Shown here: one piece after another, positions 1 to 8,500 of the stretch
Layout: the number at the start of each line of letters is the position of its first letter
Position numbering within the stretch: position 1 is the first letter of the stretch
Assembly (NCBI RefSeq): GCF_010500965.1
Contig: NZ_QVMI01000001.1
Location: 370,442 to 434,441 of the forward strand
Origin: Bacteroides sp. 51
GTDB taxonomy: Bacteria > Bacteroidota > Bacteroidia > Bacteroidales > Bacteroidaceae
Direction: 5' to 3'
Length of the DNA stretch: 64,000 bases
The notes under the pieces: model-generated
Told to the model about the DNA's origin: nothing
Seen by the model: the letters and a program-made list of their open reading frames with translations, nothing else
Databases searched by the model: none
Program-made: the position numbers and the translations under genes

Positions 1-68
1 AGCATATCCTGGGTATAATGAAATAGTACTTTCTTTTTTTATCAGTAAAAAAGTATCCGCAACCTGGC

Positions 69-85
69 AGCGGCAAGGTGCCGCT
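69..85. repeat. REP-like hairpin, family AGCGGCAAGGTGCCGCT
   Basis: Perfect 7-bp stem with a 3-base loop that touches the stop codon of the amidohydrolase gene ending at 84. The same core, CGGCAAGGTGCCG, returns inside coding sequence at 53556-53570 (opposite strand) and 58360-58372, so this looks like a dispersed repeat. It could also help end the leftward transcript. Confidence 0.6.
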
Positions 86-1007
86 ACTCAGACATGTTTT
101 TGATGTAAGGGAGTTCTACAAGATCTGTAAAGCGATAGAACTTCTCTGCGTTGCGTCCCAGAAACTGGGCTTTTTCTTCTTCCGTCATCAGGTTGGACTT
201 GACTACAAAGTCATAAGACATGCGGTAGGTCACGGCCGTAATGGTGCGCGGATAGTCCGAGCCCCACATCAGCTTGTCTATACCCACAAGGTCGGCCGCC
301 TCTTTAATGGCAACCACTGCTCCGCGGAAAGGATAGAACTCGTCATTGAACAACCAGGTGATACCCCCGGATTCTATGCGCACGTTCTTATGCCGGGCCA
401 GTTTGATTTGTTCCAGCCAGTCGGGACGGTTCACCATTCCGAAGTGTCCGATAGCGATGCGTAGCTTGGGGCATTCGGCGATGATTTCTTCCATCTCGGC
501 AACTTGCGCGGCGCCATCGGCAAGGTCGACAGAGAACAGGATATCTTTCTCTTCCATCAAGCGGAACATCTTCATCATTTCATCGGAAGTAAGATATACT
601 CTGCCATCGGGTAATAAAAGACGCTGGGCGGGTATCTTGATGGCAGAGAAACCTTGTTTGATCAGTTCTTCTGCATGAGTAAAGTATCCGGGTCGGCGGG
701 CGTCGACCATACCGCAACAAAGGAAGCGGTTGGGGTATTTCTGTTGCACCTCCCACAAATATTCGTTCTGTAAACCGTCGATATATTCCTGCGTGATCAC
801 GGCAGCAGATACCTGGGCGTAATTCATATTGGAGAGGAATATCTCTGCCGTGTTCCGTCCGTCGATGATAAACGGTGGAACCATCTGGCGTACCTCACCC
901 ATGAATAGCGACTTGCCGCCTTCCTGGGTTTTAATTTTTAACCCATCGACCTCGGTGTCCTGATGTAGCCAAAGGTGGGCATGGGCATCTATTATTTTGT
1001 AATTCAT
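84..1007 (-). CDS. Amidohydrolase family protein (candidate sugar lactonase)
   Basis: A 307-residue metal-dependent hydrolase of the amidohydrolase-2 (TIM barrel) family. It opens with the metal-binding signature DAHAHLW (HxH on strand 1), has the mid-barrel AIGHFG histidine, and ends with MWGSDYPR, whose aspartate is the usual metal ligand. No signal peptide is visible, so it should be cytoplasmic. It lies 19 bp downstream of a zinc alcohol dehydrogenase on the same strand and near an aldo-keto reductase of the L-galactose/L-fucose dehydrogenase type. In non-phosphorylating L-fucose or L-galactose oxidation, an amidohydrolase of this family opens the lactone, which makes a lactonase the best guess. 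The family also contains decarboxylases and other hydrolases, so the substrate is inference; family membership is clear. Confidence 0.85.
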   Translation of the reverse strand: MNYKIIDAHAHLWLHQDTEVDGLKIKTQEGGKSLFMGEVRQMVPPFIIDGRNTAEIFLSNMNYAQVSAAVITQEYIDGLQNEYLWEVQQKYPNRFLCCGMVDARRPGYFTHAEELIKQGFSAIKIPAQRLLLPDGRVYLTSDEMMKMFRLMEEKDILFSVDLADGAAQVAEMEEIIAECPKLRIAIGHFGMVNRPDWLEQIKLARHKNVRIESGGITWLFNDEFYPFRGAVVAIKEAADLVGIDKLMWGSDYPRTITAVTYRMSYDFVVKSNLMTEEEKAQFLGRNAEKFYRFTDLVELPYIKNMSE

Positions 1008-1026
1008 AAGTTAGGATTAAATAAAC

Positions 1027-2043
1027 TTAAAACCGAACCAATATCCGGAACACCTTTCCGGGGTTTGCTGCCCAACCATCTAGTGCTTCCTTGGCTTGTT
1101 CGGGGGCGTAAACACCGCTGATAAACTTCTCAACCACATCCGGGTCGCGCTTTACATACTCAATAACAGCGCGGAAATCTTCGGGCATGGCATTCCGTGA
1201 ACCGCGGATATCCATCTCTTTCATTACGAAATACTTCGTTTCGAAAGCAATCTCGGTTTTAGCATACCCAATGCACACCACACGCCCTGTAAAGGCGACT
1301 TCATTAATCGCCATCTGGTAAGTAGCAGGAGCACCTACGGCTTCGATAACCACATCGGGGCCTGCGCCGTTCGTCATTTCCTGCAAACGGGCATGCACAT
1401 CTTCGGTCACTGAGTTAATCGTGTAATGTGCACCGAGTTGCTTGGCTAGTGCCAGTTTCTCATCGTCTACATCCACGGCTATCACCCGTGCACCACGCAG
1501 GGCGGCACGCACAAGAGCGCCGATGCCGATCATACCGCAACCTACCACCATGACGATATCGAGATCGGTCACCTGTGCGCGGGATACGGCATGGAAGCCC
1601 ACGCTCATAGGTTCCACCAAAGCAAACTGGCGGGGAGTCAACGCATTGTCTACAATCACCTTTTGCCAGGGCACAGCTTTATACTCGCACATAGCTCCAT
1701 CGCGCTGCACGCCAAACGTCTGGTTAAACTGGCACGCATTCGGGCGACCGTTACGGCACGACGGACAATCTCCGCAACTGGTATATGGGTTCACCGTACA
1801 AGACATACCGGGCCGAATGCTTTCAGGAACACCTTCGCCAACAGCTTCCACCATCGCCCCAATCTCATGACCGGGGATAACGGGTAGTTTCACCATCGGA
1901 TTCTTGCCCAGATAGGTGTTCAGGTCCGAACCACAGAATCCAACGTACCCGATCTTCACTAATACCTCGCCGGCACCAGCCTGAGGCTTTTCTCTTTCTA
2001 CAAGAGCGACTTCACGCTCTCCTGATATTGCAATTGCTTTCAT
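1027..2043 (-). CDS. Zinc-dependent alcohol dehydrogenase (MDR family)
   Basis: A 338-residue medium-chain dehydrogenase/reductase. The catalytic zinc site is visible as Cys37 in FCGSD and His59-Glu60 in PGHEIG. The structural zinc lobe has the classical spacing Cys90, Cys93, Cys96, Cys104. A Rossmann NAD(P)-binding stretch, VVGCGMIGIGA, follows in mid-protein. The length is typical of sorbitol/threonine dehydrogenase-like members. It is probably co-transcribed with the amidohydrolase 19 bp downstream. Together with the aldo-keto reductase at 2687-3619 and the LacI regulator it suggests oxidation of a sugar or sugar acid, for example a deoxy-keto acid intermediate of L-fuconate breakdown, but the substrate cannot be read from the sequence. 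Confidence 0.88.
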   Translation of the reverse strand: MKAIAISGEREVALVEREKPQAGAGEVLVKIGYVGFCGSDLNTYLGKNPMVKLPVIPGHEIGAMVEAVGEGVPESIRPGMSCTVNPYTSCGDCPSCRNGRPNACQFNQTFGVQRDGAMCEYKAVPWQKVIVDNALTPRQFALVEPMSVGFHAVSRAQVTDLDIVMVVGCGMIGIGALVRAALRGARVIAVDVDDEKLALAKQLGAHYTINSVTEDVHARLQEMTNGAGPDVVIEAVGAPATYQMAINEVAFTGRVVCIGYAKTEIAFETKYFVMKEMDIRGSRNAMPEDFRAVIEYVKRDPDVVEKFISGVYAPEQAKEALDGWAANPGKVFRILVRF

Positions 2044-2217
2044 TTGGTTTATTGGGTTTTATTTATTTTTAATTTCTAATGAATTAATTTATTTATTTAG
2101 TTCAACAGGGATTGGGTAAATCCCTTATTTAGCAGATGTTGGTTATGAGTGTTTTTGTATAGGTATGAATACTTTTAATTAACGTGAATTCAATATAAAA
2201 ATCATCCATCTAATCTA

Positions 2218-2356
2218 GAGGGTGTGTCATAAGTCTATTTTGTCACGTCATTGCGAGGGGTTACCCGAAGCAATCCAGCTCACAAAGCGTACAAACAGGA
2301 TTGCTTCACTACGTTCGCAATGACGAAGTGGATTTACTGACTTATGACACATCCTC
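2218..2356. repeat. MITE-like nested inverted repeat, 139 bp
   Basis: The outer ends (2218-2235 and 2339-2356) are 18-bp inverted repeats matching at 17 of 18 positions and built on GTGTGTCATAAGTC. Inside, CGTCATTGCGA (2246-2256) pairs with 2315-2325, and GAAGCAATCC (2267-2276) pairs with 2298-2307. The inner GTCATTGCGAGG...GAAGCAATCC pattern resembles a palindromic repeat I recall from many unrelated bacterial genomes. There is no coding capacity, so a non-autonomous mobile element or compound REP is likely. No clear target duplication is visible. Confidence 0.7.
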
Positions 2357-2480
2357 ATACATCTATTTACTTTATCTCTTATATAGAACTCACGTTAAAT
2401 ACAAGCTACATCTACCCTGTGTATACTTACTCCTTAGCTTAGCAGCACAGTAAGGCTAGCAAGTTTTTACTAAACCTATA

Positions 2481-2560
2481 TAAAGGATGAAGAATAGCGC
2501 TGTTTTTCCGGAAGAATAGCGCTGTTCTTTGCGAAAAACAGCGCTATTCTTCATCCTTTA
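2481..2560. repeat. Locus-private palindromic word cluster A
   Basis: A perfect 27-bp inverted repeat (2481-2507 and 2534-2560) surrounds a 26-base loop. The word GAAGAATAGCGCTGTT occurs at 2489-2504, again as a direct copy inside the loop at 2511-2526, and inverted at 2537-2552. Downstream of the aldo-keto reductase gene it could act as a terminator, but a third copy in the loop is not expected of a simple terminator. Confidence 0.75.
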
Positions 2561-2686
2561 TAACGCTTGCGTGCCGACGGTTTATTCATTGCGTACAAAT
2601 TCTTTATTCGTAGAGTGCAGATAGTATATCAACATAGCATCTTACTTAAGATGCTTAAACATCCGTTTTACTCCTTATTATTTCCG

Positions 2687-3619
2687 TTATGAATTCAACC
2701 AAGTATCGCGGAAACGAGGTTCAAGTATTTTCTGCACCTCGGCCAACAGTTCCTCATCCAGCGGTTCGTTTGCCCACTGAATATTCTGTAACACAGATGA
2801 CGGACGGGTCGTACTGAACAGCGTCGTAGCGATACGGGGATTGTTCACCGAAAATTTTACCGCAAGTTGCTCAATAGACTGCCCCTTGCTCTTGCAGTAC
2901 TCCATCGCCTTACGACAAAGATCTTGTAGCGGTTTCGGAGCAGGATGCCAATCGGGTGCTCCCCTTTCCGTCAGCAATCCCATAGAAAAAGGAGAAGCGT
3001 TGATCACTCCGATATTTCTTTCCTCGAAATAATCCAGATAATCGGCCAACGCATCATCATTCAGGCAATAGTGGCAGAACGAAAGAACACTTTCTACCGT
3101 CCCGGCAGGTACATGATCAATAATATACTTAAAATGGCGAAGAGTAAGATTCGTAATTCCTACATGCTTAACAATACCCTTATCACGAAGTTCAACCAAT
3201 GCCGGAAGAGTCTCTTTGCATACCTGCTCAAGATCGGCAAACTCAATATCATGTACATTAATCAGGTCAACGTAATCGATATTCAGACGTTCCATGCTTT
3301 CGTATACACTCTCGGTAGACTTCTTAGCCGAATAGTCCCAATAGTTCACACCGTCTTTTCCGTAACGGCCCACTTTGGTAGAAAGATAATAGCGGTTTCT
3401 TTCAATCTCCTTCAAAGCCTTACCCAACACCACTTCCGCCTTCAGGTGTCCGTAGTACGGAGACACGTCGATAAAGTTAATACCATTATCTACTGCCGCA
3501 TGAACGGCATCTATTCCCTCGCCCTCTTTCAGTGAGTGAAAAACACCACCCAGCGACGAGGCTCCAAAACTGATATGGGAAACCTTCATTCCCGTCTTTC
3601 CAATTTCTCTGTATTCCAT
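2687..3619 (-). CDS. Aldo/keto reductase, L-galactose/L-fucose dehydrogenase-like
   Basis: A 310-residue aldo-keto reductase. I start it at the methionine of MEYREIGKTGMKVS (codon at 3617-3619), which gives the usual N-terminus; the upstream in-frame extension is AT-rich leader. The catalytic tetrad fits: Asp and Tyr in DVSPYYGHLK, Lys in STKVGRYG and His in NVHDIE. The SPYYG segment and the pattern LSFCHYCLND resemble plant L-galactose dehydrogenase and bacterial L-fucose/D-threo-aldose 1-dehydrogenases. The expected reaction is oxidation of the sugar to its 1,4- or 1,5-lactone, which fits the neighbouring amidohydrolase as lactonase. It is divergent from the LacI regulator, and the operator palindrome at 3708-3725 lies between them. 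Substrate identity is inference. Confidence 0.88.
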   Translation of the reverse strand: MEYREIGKTGMKVSHISFGASSLGGVFHSLKEGEGIDAVHAAVDNGINFIDVSPYYGHLKAEVVLGKALKEIERNRYYLSTKVGRYGKDGVNYWDYSAKKSTESVYESMERLNIDYVDLINVHDIEFADLEQVCKETLPALVELRDKGIVKHVGITNLTLRHFKYIIDHVPAGTVESVLSFCHYCLNDDALADYLDYFEERNIGVINASPFSMGLLTERGAPDWHPAPKPLQDLCRKAMEYCKSKGQSIEQLAVKFSVNNPRIATTLFSTTRPSSVLQNIQWANEPLDEELLAEVQKILEPRFRDTWLNS

Positions 3620-3707
3620 GATATATGTATTTACTGGCTTGTTTCTTGTCCTGAGTTCAAAAATAAAGGTAAACAGCATTGAGTAGACTCCAAAAGGCGC
3701 AAAATGC

Positions 3708-3725
3708 TACGCAAAGGTTTGCGTA
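3708..3725. promoter_or_regulatory. Predicted LacI-family operator
   Basis: TACGCAAAGGTTTGCGTA has two perfect 8-bp arms around a 2-bp centre. It differs in one central base from the classic PurR-type operator ACGCAAACGTTTGCGT. It sits 75 bp before the LacI start codon and between the divergent reductase and regulator genes, so it likely mediates autoregulation and control of the reductase. A candidate -7 box for the reductase, TATTTTTG, reads leftward at 3665-3658. Confidence 0.75.
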
Positions 3726-3770
3726 AATCAATAAAGGGTTATATATTGCATCATTTATTAAACCATTATC

Positions 3771-3790
3771 GGGCGGTTCGCGAACCACCC
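3771..3790. repeat. REP-like palindrome GGGCGGTTYGCGAACCRCCC
   Basis: A 20-bp near-perfect palindrome in the leader of the LacI gene, ending ten bases before its start codon. A second copy lies at 17719-17738 between convergent genes, so it is a dispersed repeat and not an operator specific to this regulator. In the leader it could form a hairpin close to the start codon. Confidence 0.65.
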
Positions 3791-3799
3791 CTACAGTAT

Positions 3800-4828
3800 A
3801 TGAATAAAGGTAAACCCGTTTCATTGAAAGACCTGGCAGAAGAGCTAGGTGTATCCGTTTCCACAGTTTCCAGGGCACTGAAGAACAGCCCGGAGATTGG
3901 AGAAGAAATGCGCGCGCGCGTCAAAGCATTGGCTAAGGAACGAAATTACCGGGCAAACCCCTTTGCACTCAGCTTACTAAAAAACACGGTACGCATCATT
4001 GGTATCATTGTGCCCGATATCGTCACCCACTTCTACTCATCCATCATCAGCGGCATCAGCGATGTAGCACGCAAAAACGGATATTCGGTTATCATCAGTT
4101 CCTCGTACGAACAATATGAACAGGAAAAGCAATGTGTAGAAGACCTCATCAATCTTCGCGTAGAAGGCATCATTGCCTGCCTCTCTCAGGAAACGACAGA
4201 CTACAGCCACTTTGAGATACTCGCCGATCAAAACATCCCGTTGGTCTTTTTCGACCGGGTATGCCTGACCAATCAATTCTCTTCCGTGGTGACCAATAAT
4301 GCCGAGTCTGCCCAACAAGCCACCAAACACTTCCTGTCCACCGGTTCCACGCGGGTAGGATTCATCGGCGGTTCCAACCATCTGGAAATCGTAAAACAAC
4401 GCAAACACGGTTATCTGCAAGCGCTCCGCGAACATAAGATACCGATAGAAAAGGAACTGGTGTTCTGCAAACACCTCAGTTTCGATACCGGATACGAAGG
4501 AACATGCCGACTGTTATCCCTGCCTCAACCACCCGATGCCATCCTCGCCATGAACGACAGCCTTGCTTTTGGAGCCATGAAAGCAATCAAAGAACGTAAT
4601 TTGCAAATACCCCAAAACGTCTCGCTTATTGGCTATACAGACGAACTCCATTCGAACTATGTAGACCCACCACTGACTGCCGTCACCCACCAAACATACC
4701 GGATGGGAGAGGTTGCCGGTTTGTTGCTTATTAAGAGATTGAAAGGAGACTTATCGGCCAGGCAAATTACCGTTCCAGCCGTACTTTCTATAAGGGAATC
4801 GTCCAAAAAGAACAGTTTTAGGCCGTAA
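3800..4828 (+). CDS. LacI family transcriptional regulator
   Basis: A 342-residue repressor/activator starting at MNKGKPVSLKDLAEELG. The helix-turn-helix (about residues 8-27, LKDLAEELGVSVSTVSRAL) is followed by the hinge region with NPFALSL and a periplasmic-binding-protein-like sensor domain (about 62-335) showing GIIVPDIVTHFYSSIISG, FDRV and AMNDSLAFGAMKA. An in-frame extension reaches back to 3704 but would translate through the operator at 3708-3725 and the REP at 3771-3790, so I use the internal ATG. It is divergent from the aldo-keto reductase and presumably controls the sugar-oxidation genes to its left and itself. The effector is probably the sugar or an acid intermediate; this is inference. 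Confidence 0.92.
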   Translation: MNKGKPVSLKDLAEELGVSVSTVSRALKNSPEIGEEMRARVKALAKERNYRANPFALSLLKNTVRIIGIIVPDIVTHFYSSIISGISDVARKNGYSVIISSSYEQYEQEKQCVEDLINLRVEGIIACLSQETTDYSHFEILADQNIPLVFFDRVCLTNQFSSVVTNNAESAQQATKHFLSTGSTRVGFIGGSNHLEIVKQRKHGYLQALREHKIPIEKELVFCKHLSFDTGYEGTCRLLSLPQPPDAILAMNDSLAFGAMKAIKERNLQIPQNVSLIGYTDELHSNYVDPPLTAVTHQTYRMGEVAGLLLIKRLKGDLSARQITVPAVLSIRESSKKNSFRP

Positions 4829-4949
4829 ATTCTTTTTTCATTATTTAACTTAACTTTCTACTGATAAAATTAGTATTTTACTCCTAAATTGCCCATATTT
4901 GTCTTCAAGCTAAACACGCAGATCGATCACGATCTGGAAGAACTGAGCC

Positions 4950-5522
4950 ATGATTATAAGACAACTAATTGAACAAATGTGGGTACCCGACGATGAATAT
5001 AACATAAGGTGGTTGCCCATAAAGGAACAAATCTTTTCAGGGAGCAAGTATCCTCAAATGATTTTTAATCCGGAGTATCACTTATATGGAATCACTTCTA
5101 CGGGACTATTGGTCAAAGAAGAAATTGAGATACTTCAGGAATGTTTCCAGCTCAGCCACATAGAAGAGGAATTTATTTTAATAATAGAAGATGAACACGG
5201 AGAACGATCAAGTCCGAAAATCAAACTCCGCCTGCCCATAAACCAGCCCTGGTACAAAACACTGCCTCACACCAAATCATTAGAAGAAATTATACTCGAA
5301 GAGTTTCAGCTGACTACAGGTTGCTATTGCGTCTTCGGAAGCAATGGCATCTGGGCAAAATACGTAGCTATAGATCTTGTCGATATGGACATGGATATCT
5401 GGGCATTCAAAGACAAGGCACTGATGGACTTATTCAAAGACCGCCACCGCGACTTCCCGGACAACATCAATAAAGAATTTATGGATATGTTGCCCAAGGA
5501 ATATGGCAGGATAGAACTTTAG
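4950..5522 (+). CDS. Hypothetical protein, 190 aa
   Basis: I do not recognise this protein. It is acidic and rich in Glu, Asp, Ile and Leu, with no signal peptide and no membrane segment, so it should be cytoplasmic. The middle contains two short stretches that look like beta strands (LVKEEIEILQECF and EEFILIIEDEHGERS) and a Cys-rich piece TTGCYCVFGSNGIWAKYV. The DLVDMDMDIWAFKDKALMDLF segment is followed by a charged C-terminus. It stands 120 bp after the LacI gene and its stop codon is two bases from the convergent stop of the hybrid regulator. There is no operon partner and no repeat or mobile signature. The frame is long and well formed, so I call it a real gene. Confidence 0.7.
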   Translation: MIIRQLIEQMWVPDDEYNIRWLPIKEQIFSGSKYPQMIFNPEYHLYGITSTGLLVKEEIEILQECFQLSHIEEEFILIIEDEHGERSSPKIKLRLPINQPWYKTLPHTKSLEEIILEEFQLTTGCYCVFGSNGIWAKYVAIDLVDMDMDIWAFKDKALMDLFKDRHRDFPDNINKEFMDMLPKEYGRIEL

Positions 5523-5523
5523 C

Positions 5524-8500
5524 TTACAACTGTTTCAAATACTCTGAAGGTAATATGCCAAATTCATCCTTAAAGCACTGCCTGAAATATACCACACTGT
5601 TCATGCCGACTTTGAAAGCCACCTCGGAAACGTTATATCGGCCTTCCAACAAAAGGCGTTCAGCATACTGCATCTTTATTTTGCGTACATATTCATTACT
5701 GGAAATACCTGTCAGCGCCTTCATCTTACGATAAAGCGTAGACTTACTCATATACATATTATCGGCCAGATAGCCTATATCTATCTTCTCGGACGACAAT
5801 CGTGCTTCGATCAACTGGTTTATCTTCTCAATAAACTCATTATCCAGTTTGTTCAGAGATTGTGCCAGCAAAGCTCGTTTCTCCTCCTTGTTAAAGCCCG
5901 GATTTGTATTAAACCGTTCGGCCAACCGACGGCGGGATTCAAGCAGATTATTAATACGACTGTGCAATAAAGTTGCACTGAAAGGTTTCGTCAGGTAAGA
6001 GTCCGCCCCCACCTGATAACCCTCCTCCTTATCTTGCAATGAATCTTTGGCAGTCAACAGGATCACAGGAATATGACTGGTACGCACATCCTCTTTTAGT
6101 TTCCGGCACATCTCAGTCCCGCTCATTACAGGCATCATAATATCACTTACAATGATATCAGGAATACAGTTTAAAGCCTGTTCCATTCCCTGTCCGCCAT
6201 TTGCCGCCGTCTTTACATCGAAATCATCGGAGAAAGATTCTACAATATAATTACAAATATCCTGATTATCTTCTACCACCAACAGAATGGGCTTCTCGGT
6301 AAATGATGATTCCGGAGTCTCCTCATTCTCAACCAATTCCTCCGAAGGCTTTTCCGAAGCATCAGCATGTAAAGCATGAGGATAAATGTTATCGGTTACT
6401 AAACTGAAATAAAAAGTAGTTCCTACATTCAAGGTACTTTCCACCGTGATTTCCCCCTCGTGCAGTGTCACCAGATTCTTTACCAATGCCAACCCGATAC
6501 CTGTACCCGAGGCCTGATATTCACTTCTTTCCTGATAATAACGATCGAATATATGAGGTAATGATCCCGGATTGATTCCATAACCTGTATCACTTATCTT
6601 TATTTCGGTATAGTTAATATTATCCTGCATCTTGTTGTATAGCTCTAATGTAATCGAACCTTTTTCCGTATATTTAATGGCGTTAGAGATCAGGTTATCC
6701 AGTATGATGGTTACGACTTCCTTGTCAAAGTACAACAGTACATCTTCCTTCTCTACTTTAATATGGATCTCAACACCAGGTTTACTATTCAATTCCTTAT
6801 ATTTAAGTCCGGTTTCATATACCAGATGAGCCATATTATCATAGCTCACACACAATTTCTTATTCTGCGTCTCCGTTTTCCGGAACTCTAGTAACTGATT
6901 AATCAAATTCACCAACCGGACGGCACTTTGATGTATGACAGATACCTTCTGCGCATCTTTGTGAGAAAGTGAATTGCTCTTCCGCATATCCTCCAAAGGT
7001 CCGAGTATCAGTGTCAGAGGCGTGCGAAGTTCGTGGGTGATATTCGTATAAAAGCGTAAACGCTCATTGTTTAACTCTTGTTCATGTTCATGCTTTTTCT
7101 TCTCCAAATCATATAGTACCTCCATATCCAGTCTCTTTTTATAAGCTGCAAGGATAAATACCAGAATGAATATACCGAACAAGACATAAAACGTTTTTGC
7201 CCACCAAGTGAGCCATAAAGGCGGAACAATATAGATGTCTAAAGAGGTGATTTCGTCCGACCACTCCTGATTCCGTATGCGTGTCTTGACCTGGAAATGG
7301 TAGTCGCCCGGCGGAATATTACGGAAAGTTACACTGTTGGGGTCTGTTACGGTGTACCAGGCATCTTCCAGCCCCTTTAGCATATAAGCGTATTCCACCT
7401 GACTGGACAATGCATAATCCTGTACATTAAAGGTGATATTAAAACTGTTTTGTACATAACTCAGTTTTACTTTCGATTGCTCATTAAAGGCAACGATTTC
7501 TTCATTACTCCCTGTATTGCCCAGACGGCCAAATATTTTCATCTCTGTGATAATCGCCGCAGGCGCTTCACGTTTTGCTAAAACAAACTCCGGGTCAAAG
7601 TAGCATAACCCATTAATAGAACCAAAATAAATATTTCCATTTGCGTCGTGTGCTACACTCCCACTCATGAAGTTACCCATCGGAACATTGGCCCAATGAT
7701 CAAAGTTATAGAACACCTCCTTATCTACCAATAAACAACTGATACCTTTATTGGTACTCACCCATATATTACCTTTGTAATCTTCGGTTATGGCGCGTAT
7801 GTGAGTATTGGCCAACCCTTCCTCACGACGATATACAATATACTCCCAGTTTGATGACGAGGCAAAACGTACTAACCCTTCGCCGGTTCCAATCCATATA
7901 TTCTTCCTGCTATCCTCATAAATTGCATTGATGGTATTGGATGGGAAATGATTGCTTGTATTAAATATATGGATGTTTTTTAAGCTATCATCACCCACGC
8001 CTAGTCCGCTGCCAAAAGTTCCAACCCACAGACGACCTTGCGAGTCTTTTATGATGTCTCTTATCAGATTATTCTCAAAATCATGATGGCTAACAATACG
8101 CTTGCCGGCAATATCAACCTTATAGATACCGCTACTTGTAGCAATCCATAGCATATGTTGGTCATCCTCATAGAAAGAACGGACGTCTATATGCTGGATT
8201 TCCTTCAAGAAGCTCCTGGAGAAGGCTTTTTTCTTTGTATCGTAGTGATTGACTCCATCCATAAACAGGCCAAACCACAAATTGCCTTCCGAATCGCACA
8301 ATGAGGCCTGCACGGAATTTCCACTTAAATCACCATATTCTTCCTGGTATACAGCTACCCTTCTGCCTTTATCGAACAGATTAATACCTCCTCCATCTGT
8401 ACCGATCCATAGCCTCGACTGATTATCTATACAAACACTGCTTGCTATTTTATTATTCAGTCGGCTTACCGAGTTCTGATCCGATGAATAATAATAACCA

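Larger units (their letters stand above)
2044..2686. other. 643-bp gene-free stretch with two palindromic elements
   Basis: No convincing reading frame lies here. The stretch contains the 139-bp MITE-like element at 2218-2356 and the palindromic word cluster at 2481-2560, listed separately. The AT-rich 2044-2210 part should hold the promoter of the alcohol dehydrogenase gene, but I see no clear -7 box there. Confidence 0.7.

Noticed and set aside
3704-3799. Extended N-terminus of the LacI regulator
   Set aside because: It would translate the operator palindrome and a REP repeat and places 32 non-homologous residues before the normal helix-turn-helix start.
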